From Lanius collurio (Eukaryota > Chordata > Aves > Passeriformes > Laniidae), in assembly GCA_020086605.1 (NCBI GenBank), contig JACBWW010000004.1:34102047-34166046 (forward strand): DNA of 64,000 nt, read 5' to 3'. Numbering within the stretch: the first letter of the stretch is position 1; each line of letters starts with the position of its first letter. Below the pieces are notes generated by a model. It was not told where the DNA came from, made no database searches, and worked only from the letters and a program-made list of their open reading frames with translations. The translations under genes and the position numbers were made by a program. Shown here one piece after another: positions 22,401 to 34,400 of this stretch.

Positions 22401-25400
22401 ATGTAGTTTAAAAGGGATGAGTTATAATAAAATCAAATTATTTGGATAGCACTACTGCTGATCAGTGACAGAAAAAAACTTTGGTCTGTGTATCACATTA
22501 TAGCCTTCACTTGAGCCATTGAAAGAAAAGCTAAGCACAGGCTGTGAAGTGTTTGCCTACCAAGTTAGGAAGATTAAAAAAAAAATTCTACATGCAATCC
22601 CTGGTTAAATTGCTTACTAGCATCCAGTTGTTTGGTCTCTGCCCTGTATTTGATAAATGCCTCTCTACATTGCACATGACTCTAATGTGTTCTTCTGCAG
22701 CAGTGATTCAGACTCTCTCCTGTTACTCCATGTATTCCCAACTCCACTTCCTGTAGTTCTTGCAGTTTACTCATCCAAATACTGGGTTCAGCTCTGTTTA
22801 GCCTGTGAATGACTGGCTTGTGGTTCACAGGTATCTTCCAGACCCTGTTTTTGGCTGTGAGAAAAGTCTTCAACATGTTTGTATAGCTAATTTATATAAT
22901 TGTAAATCTCAGGTTTATTATCATTTGCACAGCTGAGAACTCAAGAAGAAATTCCAGCCATTTTCTCATTTTTGCTTTGACTGCTGACTTGGCATGTACT
23001 TAAGAGCAAGTCTCTTTACAGCACAGTTAATCTTTTACACTGTGTGATGAGCATCAGCTTTTAGACTGAGACCTGTCTGTGAAGTTTGTATCACTAAACA
23101 TTTTTACTCTGAACTATAGATTTAACCACAGAGGCTTAAAAAATTTCTGATTGGACTGCCATTTTTTCTTCTTCCCTCTTTTTACATGACATGTCTTTCT
23201 CTGAAGTAGCTCTAAGGATTTTTGAGATGGGCATTGCAGCCATTTATTTTGAGCTTGTTTTCCTGAAGAGGAAAAGTAGTTCCAGCCTTTCAACTCACAA
23301 AATTAAATAAGGGATAAGGATATGTATAGCATTATGTCCCAACTGGACCTAATAGCTTTTCTTTTTCCTTTTCTTTCAGGATATATTTTGGTGAAGTGCA
23401 GCTGAGTGGCTTGGGAGAAGGTATGATTAGACACTCATAAACTAGAACAGAACTGTGTTTCATTCTGACTAGCATTTTGTTACTATTCCCAAGTACCATA
23501 AGGAAAATTAGTCTGAGGCTTTTTATCTGGATCTGCCAGTGAAGCCTCATGTCACAGGGTGACAAGTATAATGGTGGTACTTGGACAAAGTCTAGGGTGA
23601 TTGCCATTTTGACTCTAGTGATCCAGAACTGAAATAAGAATATGGAATTATGTTGATAAGGGACAGGACTGGAGATTATGATCTCCAGGAGATCATGATC
23701 TACTGAGGAACAAGAAGTGCTTCAGAACAATTTAGACCAAGAAGCCAGGAGGCAACATCAGAAGACTTGCAGGTGAAGCCTACCAGCAAGGCAACCTAGT
23801 GCTGCTCTTTTGTTATGCCTTCTATGTGCATTTTTGGAGTTCAGATTGCAAGAGATAATGGAAACACTATAAAAATAAAATAATGTAACCTCAGAATAAA
23901 AAAGTATGGCACATAAATTATCAGTGAAACTGATAATTCCTTAACTTTACAGGTTTCCAGACAGTCCGTGTTGGGACAGTGGGTACCCCAGTGGGCACTA
24001 TCACTTTGTCTTGTGCCTACAGAATCAACCTTGCTTTCATGTCAACCAGGTGAGAAAATGTGATCATGCCAGAAGCTCTTTTACAATAATTTACTGTTAA
24101 ACCCCTCATTTTCTGAGCCCCCAGATCCTTCCCTTCTGCTTATCCTTTCCTGCCAAGATTCTCTTTCATGAAGAACGCTCTCTCTCACACTTAAGCCTTG
24201 CAGTACGGGGAGTATTTGGGTAGCCCTGAGCCAGGCTCTAGAACTCCAAATTGTTGATGCATGCCTGGAGTCACAGGACTAAATTGTAAAGATGCTCTGG
24301 TCCCATTAATAGACACAAGGGTTTTCTGTGAGGGCACCATGAACTGGGAAGAGTAGAGAGAAAAAGCCAATAACACCATTGCTTGTTGCCTTGCAGGCAG
24401 TTTGAGAGGACCCCTCCTATCATGGGGATTATAATTGATCATTTTGTGGACCGTCCCTATCCCAGCTCTTCACCCATGCATCCCTGCAATTACAGGTGAG
24501 GAAGTACTGAGTTGAAGTCATGGACCATGGTCAAGGCATCAATTATGCCCAAATACAGAGCCTTTTCCTCTATTTGTTGACAGCATGGGAAGGGACACTG
24601 GAGAATTAGTGTCAGTCATATTGACATACTTGAGCATGTGATGAAGGGTGACATTTTTCTCCTCAAATTGAGAAGACTGAGTGCAGCAAGCTCCAGTATT
24701 TTCTCAAATTCTTCCCAGAAGCACTTGGACACAAAGGATGTTTAATCTTTGTTGCCTTCAGAAATTTGGAAGTGCAATGGTTAATCTTAATGCAGAACTA
24801 TGTGTCCAGTTACGTGCATCCCGGGATATTTCCGCTGGAGGAAGATAAGTTTAATTTCTCTTTGGAGATGAGAGGTTTGTCTTCACTAAAATGAATGTGA
24901 GGGCATTCATATTGGGACCAGTGGTGTTTGACAATGGTTGTGTAAACACCAAAGCCAGCAGCAGTAGCTGGTATAACAAAAGCATTAGTTAGAAACACCT
25001 CTGTTATTTTAAGTGGGGTAGAAGACAAACAACTGAGGAAAACTGACATTTTCCCACATTGTTTTCCTCAATTCTGCCAAGTAGATGAGAGCCCTTCATA
25101 ATTCTCCTTTCAATACACCCAAATACTCTCAGCCTCCCTGCTGTGTTTGTCCTAGTGTGTTTTACTATTTGTTTGTTTTAAGGAATATTTCCACTTAGAA
25201 AACTTGTCTTTTCTTGCTGCTTTAGAGCTGGTGAGGACAATGGTGCAGTATACCCCTCAGTAGAAGATTCTCAAGAAGTGTGTACCACATCTTTTTCCAC
25301 CTCTCCTCCATCTCAGGTAAGAGAAACTGGGCTCTTTTTACTTCTGGACTGAACAATTGCTGTAAGAACAGTTTGCATATTCCTACATCAGTTATTGTGC

Positions 25401-28400
25401 AAACTGAAAGCCTCCTGCTGCTAATTAAAATTTAATGTATGGGTTATTTATGTTGTTACACTCTTGAGTAAAATCAATTGAAATTAGATACTAATTTCAA
25501 CAAAATTTCAGGGGACTAGAAAGACTGAATTACTGAGAACAATTAAAAGAGCCTACTCCTGAACTTGGCTGAGGTGTGCTTGAAGAGGATAGCAGTGTAC
25601 TTACACATTTACACACCAATACTGCAAGAGGAGGAATTCAAGACATTGGTGCCAGGCAGCCTAAGTAGGGGTAACAGACTGACATTGAGAAAGAAACACT
25701 GAAATACCAGGAAGATGCTGAGGAAGACAGAAAAAAGACAAAAGCTGTATTTGTTAGACCATCTAAAATTAGTTGGGGCAGCAGAAATAAGTATTGGCAA
25801 AAAAACTGCCCATGCAAATTTCATTTAAGTTTCAGTTTTAAAATAAATAGATAATGGTTTCCTTTTGAGTATGAAAACCCAGAAACTCCCAAGTTCTTTT
25901 ACTGTCTTACATATCTGACTCCACAGTTCTGTATTTTTAAGACTTGGCCAGAGTTGCAGTTGTCCTATTGCTTTAAATATTCAGGATTGCCCTGCTTGTC
26001 CAGCCAAGCAGATGGCTCTACTGACCTTTAAAGACAATCTAAAGACTCTTAAATCTCTTTTGCTGTCAATGTGAAACATAGAATGAAGTATAATTGAAGA
26101 ATAAAAGAATGCTGTTCCAAACTGAAAGAATTTGCTATGGGTCTTTCTGCTGCTTCAGAGGAATTAATATGCCTGGTTTAGCAGCATGTATTCTGCTTTA
26201 TGAATGAGCTTCTCTTAGGAAGCATTTTTGTGCCAAAGTGATTTCAGGTGACAAGGCATCAGACAAAGTTGAACTAATTAGCCAGCATTCCAGTCTGATG
26301 GAATGAAGCTTTTCTTATTCTGCAATACACAGTTCAGGAAATGAGTTTGTGGCTGAGTTGTGTCCTGTGTTTTCCTAAAGTGGGGTAAATACAAAAGATT
26401 TCATAAGGAGATTTCCACTGGCTTGCTTGTGCCAGTGTTACTTAACAGTAGTAGTGTATGTAACTACATTGAAGTTGCCATTTCCCCAGGGGATATGAAG
26501 CTTTACTGTTATTCAGGGGGAAAAGCTTTATGAAACCACTTGAACCTTGAGGATTCACGTTAAGTATGAGCCTATGTTCTTGCTTTTTTATGTGGCTCAC
26601 AGTTGCCATATGCTGTGTCCTTATTTCTAAAGCAACTGCCAGTCTTTGTTACCACAGTTAGAATCATAAGGCTGCCTTGGCAGAGTGGACTTTAAAGTAA
26701 ATTAAAAGGGAAAAAAGAAGTCAGGGTTTTTTTCTCCAGCTTTCTATATGTCCTGTCTAGCGTAATGACTAGGAAAATACTAGGAACTGTGTAATTTTGT
26801 GGGCAAATTGTGTGAATCTCTACCTGCCTTCTCAGTAAAAGGGAGGCCTAACCTGTGTGATACAAGGAAACAGTTGTTACCTTTTCTGTGAGCTTGCATG
26901 TCTGTGTATGAGTTCTGTGAAGCAGCCCAAAATTCAGGAGTCTGGCCATGGAGTAGTACCAGAAATGAAGCTGAAACTTTCCTCAAAGGAAAACCATTGG
27001 TAGGATAACAACTGGGAGGAGATATGGGAACCAGGTTTGGATTCCCTTTGTGCATTAGCACCCTCTACGTGATTTTTACTTCTGGAGTTTTGCTCCTGTT
27101 GATGGAGTTCACATCAGTGTTTGAATTGCACCGTAGTCTGGGTCCCCTTTATTCTAAGGGTGCAGCACAGACCTGCCAAGACAGGATCCCTCAGAAAGCT
27201 GGAAAATAAGGAGTATGGATGGAGAGTGTTGAAATACAAGTCATTTGTAAATTAAAAAAACACAAGTTCTTGACTTTTTCTGGCAACTGCTCAGCCTTCT
27301 CCTTGCTAATTGGCTGGTACCAATTATAATTAACTGTGGAACAGAATCTCTGGCAGTTACTTCCTGTCGGGGTTCATTGGACTCTAAAATATTACCTGTG
27401 TTCAGTGGTTTGCCCAGATTGGCAAACAGTCAATTCTTTACAAAATGAATGTGCTTCTGGCAATACTGAGACTTCTGCTGTCTGTGTAGGTGTGGCTGCT
27501 GCAGCCAAAACCTCTTCACTAGCATTCAGTTCATCCAACTCTTCATAATTCCTCTCTGAAGTCCTTCTCTCTCTCTTTCTCTCTTCTCCCTTACTCTCTC
27601 TTTTCCTCGTTTCCTCTGTTTGTGTGTGTTTGTGTCTGTGCACAGTGTGTTTTTACTGTCACAAAGGCACATTTTCAGACTCCTCCTCCTGTGGTGACGG
27701 ACACATTGAAGGTCCCAGTGATGGGACTGGCCTTTTCACATCAAGTGAGTTGCCAATAGAATATGCTCTACATGGCCAGAGTACGAGTTCTGGCATGACA
27801 AAACAAATACAGGAAAGTACAAATTTGACAGTGTGGATTGTTTGTTATGCATGGGAAAGACTGGTGGACCCACAGTGAGCTGGCCAGGCACTTTGCTGAG
27901 ACTGGCTTCTTAAATGTCTTTGCAGATGAAGGTCTCCCAAAGACAGGACAAGCACTCCTAAAAACACAACAGCTGCAAGGATTGTTAGTGAAAGACACAA
28001 GTAGTAAGGCACTATTCTGAGTGTTTTCTGTTAACAGCCAATATCCCTAGAACCTGTACAGTCATTAGAGCTCCACTCAGCTTAACTAGCCTCATGTGAA
28101 TCAAAGTGCTGTTCCTCATTTTGATCCCTGTAAAGGATGTCAGCTTTGATGCTGCTGGAGCTCACACTGAGCTCTGGAAGAAATGTTCCTCCTGAGGTCA
28201 GGCAAGTCAGAATAGGAAAGTTTTATCTCACTTGACTAGATAGATTTTTGCCTGGGATGTGTAAGGAATTTCTCCTGGATTTCACTGCTCCCAACACTTA
28301 ATTCCTAAAGTAATCTCACAGGGTTAGCTTCCCAATTCTCTTTACTGTGCACATTTATGGGACCCTATATTCTTTCACTGAAGCTATTTGAACAGGTCTG

Positions 28401-31400
28401 GAAGATCAGCTGTTTTAATTTGCAGTGGGAGTAAGTTGAAACAGTTGATAATGTGGTTGTTTTTGGATTAAAAAATATTAAATATTAGCTCTTTAGTAAG
28501 TTCATTATGGCATTCATGCATCTGGCCAGCATCAACCTACTACCACCAGTATTTGAAACAGGCCTGTAGAGCAGAGCTTCCTTGTGACTGGATGTCAGTC
28601 ATACCTTGCACAGCCTCCCCCTTCCTTGTGTAGGAAGCCAATCTTGTTTTCCTGTCAAGGCTCAGACTTAGTCCCCTGGACTACTGTCAAGTGTCCTCAT
28701 AGCAATAAGATTTTTTTAGAGCAATAACCTACATTATTGATTTCAATGAAAATCTATCATCCTTCTGCCAGCCTGAAATGCTGTGCCTCTGACTTTTCCT
28801 GGTCCTTCTTCAGTGACTGGTGATTATTCAGGCTGTGGGGCATTCCCCTTCCCTTTCCTCTCTCCTCTCCCTTTGCCCTTGTTTTTTTCTCTTCTTTCTC
28901 AGCTTTCCAGCTCTCGTCTTTCCTATCAGCCTGCTGCCCTGGGAGTTGGATCAGCTGACATGGGGTATCCTGTACTCTTTGCTGGTGGCTTGAATGCTGC
29001 ACACCCTCACCAGGTACTTGTAGAGAGTAGAACCAGCGTGGCTGGTATTGCAGCCATTTGTGTCACTTGTACACTCGAGAGAGGCATTGAAACTAGTGCA
29101 TGCATTGGCATCTTGTCTGTCAGAATGGAAAGAATGTAAGGTAAATACAGAGAAAGCACAACTTCCACAGGAGCTGGGAATTGGCTCCTCAGCATCCCTG
29201 ACTTTTCTGGGGCGGGGGTCGTGTGGAAAAACTACACCAAGAGAGCATGCACCACACCTCTTTGCCTGTACCAGCTTGTCACTGATTCCAAACTTTGCCT
29301 GTCTTACAGAGCTGCTGCCCCTGTAGCCGTCCAAGCACAGTTCTGTAGGCTAGACATAGGATACACTGACAGTTCATATTGACATAGTTATATGGGTTCT
29401 TCAGACAAATAGGCAAAGTTCACAGAAGTCTTCTGCCTGTGATGTTGGTGTTACACCAGTTTTGCTGAAACGATGTTAATAGACTATAATAATTTCAGTT
29501 GGAATGGTCCTACAGTGAGGACCTAATCCAACTGCCTGACCAGTTCAGGGCTGGCCAAGTTAAAGCCTGGTATTAAAGGCATTGTCCAAATGCCTCTTAA
29601 AAACTGACAGCTCAGGGCATTGGCCGCCTCTCGGGAAAGAAAACACTGTTCCAGGGTTTGACCACCCTCTCTGCAAAGAAATGCTTCATAAAGTCCAGTC
29701 TAAGCCTCCCCTGGTTCAGCTTCAAACCACTCCCATGCATCCTATCACTGGATCCCAGGGAGAAGAGATCAGCACTTCCCATCTCCAGTTCCCCTTCTCA
29801 GCAAGATGTACGGAGCCAGAGGGTTGCAGCAAGAGGATGTACGTTTTTTTACTCCATTCCCCCCCATGAAGCAGAGGACCTACAGCCAGAAAACTCTGAA
29901 GTGTAAAACAGGCCTGGAGAGGAGTAGAGTAGAAAGGGAACAAAAAATGAGTTTGTATTGTGATAATCCAGTTCCACATGACATCTCTCTCAGCCTTATG
30001 GGGGCTAGAGCCCAGTCATATGCCAAAACTCCCACAACTTAGGCCCAGTATGATAGAATCTGCTTTGTATTGCACTGTGGTGTTGGTTCCATTTTGAGAT
30101 CTCTAACTCAGCTGTTCCTCTCTATCTCAGTTGATTGGTCCAGGCAAAGAAGGGGGAGTTCCCCCAGTTCCTAGCCAGCCAGCACATGGCACTCAAGCTG
30201 ACCAAGAGAGGATGTGCACCCCACTGGATGGAGTCCATTACCCAGCAGCTACTCCTTCTAGTAGGTAGGTTGGGTTTAGATGATCCACCACTTTGCTAAT
30301 CCATTTATAAGCCTATTAAGATAAAAACTTTTTATTTCCCCTTTTTATCTATTGTCTTTCCATCCCTCAAAATAAATTACAGCTTTCTCTGATTGGGGCT
30401 TTTTCAGCCTTTCTCCAAACAATGATCTTGCCCATCTATTTAAACCTCCTAGTCCATGTAATATACTCCTGTTATGTCAACTTCATTATCAATTTTATAA
30501 TTTTTTTCTTCTGGTTTTGCTGATTGTAAAACAAGATGAAGTAAGTTCACAAATGAGTCTTAAATTCTCCAGAGACTTAATGTGCATTGTTACCAAAGCC
30601 AGTTGTAGTTACCATAAATCTGTTCACTATTTTAGTAAGAAACTAGGCACAAAGTTACTTAAAAGGAAACAATGCAATCTGAAACTGTCCTAAATCAGCT
30701 ACTTAAATCCTTCTGGTTTTTTGATCATCGTATTTATTTCTTGAGAAATCTGTCTTGGGGTCACATAGTTGTGAGTTGTAGAGATCTTGCTGTGGGGAAA
30801 CCAAAACTCATTTGCAATAGCACTTTCCTGGGTATACTGTCCTAAGTAATCCTCTTTCCAAGAGACTAAACCAATTTTTGTTTTAAAGTTCTGAATACCT
30901 GTGGTAGGAAAAAACCTAAAACAAACAGGTCATGGAAGTACCTAATGGCTATGAAGTGAATTAATCATACTGGTAGTGGCTTTTTTGATATACCAGATTG
31001 CTGCTTTTATAAAATGAGTGACAGATACAATTGTGGTTCTTGCCCTCACCTCCTGAGAGATCTGTGACTACTCTGTTACTGAAAAAAATAGTAGTGATGA
31101 ACACGAATTTCTGTGAACATGCACAAGTTACAAGTCCATTTCCCAGAAGAAAAGCCTATTTCGGTTGGCAGCAACTTTGCATTCAACTAAATGGGTTTTG
31201 TCCAGCTTTAAACAACAATCTGATTCCACAAGTGTCCGCTTTCCTTTTGTGCTCCCGACTGAGGAGGAAGGTATTGTACAAGGACAGATTTTTGTTGTCC
31301 TTCTTCCAATACTAGGATTAAACCAAGAACAATGAAGGAGTCTCACAAAGAATTTCATTTATGTTTGTGTCACGAGGCACTAATTATGTATTTTTCTCCC

Positions 31401-34400
31401 CCAGTGAGGACACAGAAACAGTATCCAACAGCAGCGAAGGAAAGTGTGGCTCCCCCCATGACCTTTTGGAGACCATCTTTATCCGGAAGGTGGGAGCTTT
31501 TGTCAACAAACCCATTAACCAGGTAACGAGCAGTAGATCTTCTCAGAGGGCACAGTAATACCTTTCTTTTCCCATCTGTTCATACACAGAAGAGCAAAAA
31601 GCACCCCAATGCCAGGGCAACCTCAGAGACTGAGACTGCATATTTCAGCCTGCTGCATTACCCTACAAGGTTTTGCCAAGGCTTATTTTGTTTTTCATAA
31701 AATCCTTTTGGGATGTGATAGCCACTGAATTTGCTCCACTTTGCCAACACCCTGTTTGAGAATAGAACACTTGATACTCCACTTGGATTTCACAATGATG
31801 TGCCACTACCACAGGTCCGTAAACTAGGAAAGCCTCCCTTCCTTGAAGGAACATGCAGTAGACCAATTCATCACTAGAAGCAAGTATTTAAGTTCAGCTA
31901 GGGCAGCTTAGAGATCTACCCAGTTCCTAGGGCTGCAGTTCTAGGCCTTTTGGATGAAGGAAGGAGAATTGTTTCAATTTGTAGCAGTTCATTAATCCTT
32001 GGCTATATTACACAAGATATATATAGAAGCAATCCCACCTCAAGGTATATATGTGCATTAGGTCAACTGAGTATCATCTCTGGATTTCATGCCTTTTAAA
32101 TGAGGTTGTCAGCCTCCTGCCTAACTGCTGACAAGATTTTGGGCCATTTTTAGCTGGCCTGACAAAGACGTTCAATATCCTTTTCTGTGCCAGGTAAGCA
32201 GAGCATCTTAGTGAAATTCTGTTTGCTAAATCTCCTCAGGTGACCATGGCCAACTTAGACATTCCTTTTGCCATGTTTGCTCCCAAGAATGTTGAGCTGG
32301 AAGATAACGACCCCATGGTAAGACTCTTCCAGAGGTATATGTGCCTTCTCAGCATCCCTTATGCAAACATCCATGCTATTCTCTTCCTTGAATACACTTT
32401 AGTTTTGGAGAAAATAACTAGTTACTCAGATTTGTTTGATTTCAATAAGTCTTCTGTGTTGAATCTTGGGCTCTCTAGACATGAAAATAACAGCATGTGT
32501 TTGCTGCCCCTGCTCTAGTTAATGTTTATTGTCCAGCCTCTTAACTGCCCCCACACTGCCAAAGTACACAGACAGATGTGACTGTAAGATCGGTACTCAC
32601 CGTCTTTGATTTCTTGGGCAGGTCAATCCTCCTGAATCCCCAGAAACTGAATCTCCTCTACAAGGCAGCTTACACTCGGAGGGCTCCAGTGGCAGCAGCA
32701 CAGGGAACACCCATGATGACTTTGTTATGATCGACTTTGTAAGTGCCCTCATCAGAGCTCTTACACAACACCTGCACCTTAGGTGGGCTTCACGTGCTGG
32801 TGCAATGGCAAAATGGTGTCAGAGTAGTTTTCAGTGGGAGTGGAAAAGACACATCATTCACAGTACCACACTAGGGCTTGACAGTCCCAGAACTGCAAAG
32901 GCACTGGTACTGGGAATCCACAACTACTAATTAAATACCATTTCATTTCTCTACCAACATCTGGACTTGGCATCCTCTCTTTTAACACCCATTCCAAAGA
33001 CATATTCTCTTTCAACTGCTCAAGTGATATTGTGATATCAAGTGGTATTGGCTGTTCTTCAGTTATCTAATATGCATTATTGCAGCAACAGCTGTAATGC
33101 CGAGATGTTTACTGATAGCAGGAAATTACTTTACCTGAGAATATAACAAAAGAGAAGCCAGTGTCTCTGGGAATTAACAGCAGTATCTTTGGTTGTAGAA
33201 ACCAGCATTTTCAAAAGATGACATTCTTCCAATGGACCTGGGGACGTTTTACCGTGAGTTTCAGAACCCTCCTCAACTCAGCAGCCTCTCGATTGACATT
33301 GGAGCACAGTCCATGGCAGAGGATTTGGTATGCAACCCTGAAATTTCTGTTTGTGGGAATCATATGTACTTTATAATGCTCTTCCCTATTCCTGGTTTGT
33401 AAAAAGTATCTTCATAGAATTTTAGAACAGTTTGGGTTTGAAGGAACCTTTAAGGGTTACCTAGTCCAACTCCTCTGCAATGAGCAGGGACATCTTCAAC
33501 TAAATCATGTTGCTCAGAGCCCCATCCAACCTGGCCTTGAATATTTCCATGGATGGGACATCCACCAGCTCTCTGAGCAGCCTGTTTCACCAGCTTCATA
33601 AAAAAAATGTCTTCCTTTTATCTAGTCTGAATCGACCCTCTTTTAATTTAAAACTGTTGCCCCTATCACAACAGGCTCTGCTAAAAACTCTATTCCCATC
33701 TTTCTTAAAGGTCTCCTTTTAATACTGAAAATCCACAATAAGGTCTCCTCAGAGCCTTCTCATCTCTAGGTTGAATGACCCCAGGTCTCTCAGCCTGTCC
33801 TCACAGGAGAGGTGCTCCAGCCCTCAAATAATTTTTGTGGCCCTCCCCTGGACCCACTCTAACAGGCCCCATGTCTTTCCTATACCTCTCAGAAGAGAGA
33901 TTGTGCCCAAAGGGGGTCCATCACTAATATATTCCAGATAAAAGCAGATTTGTTTGTGGCACACCTGAAACTGGTGTGTTTGTCTTGAAGCTAAAGGCTG
34001 CTGCAGCTTGCTCTGGTTGTCATTGAAAGCCCCCAAACTAATCCTGCCTCTGGGGTGTCACACTTGGTAGCAAACCAGGCCTCACCTTGCAGCCTGAGCA
34101 GAGTTGGAGTTCTGGTGTGGCTGGTAAAAGTCATGTCTGTGTGAGTGCTCTATTTGCCTCTCTGGCATTGTACCATACATGGAGAAAAATGAAAACCAAA
34201 GTCTGAGAGCAGCAAGTGACTTAATGAAAGCACTGACACGAGCGGGTTATTTGCTGTAGATGGTGGGGATTGCACAAGGTAAGGCCCCAGTGCACCTGCT
34301 GTTCCTGCAGAACAGACAAACTCTGGGCAGAGTGCCCTTCTCAGGGTCACTTGCTGGATGCTGCCAGAGGGCTTCTGGTTTTGTGCACATAGAGAGGAGA

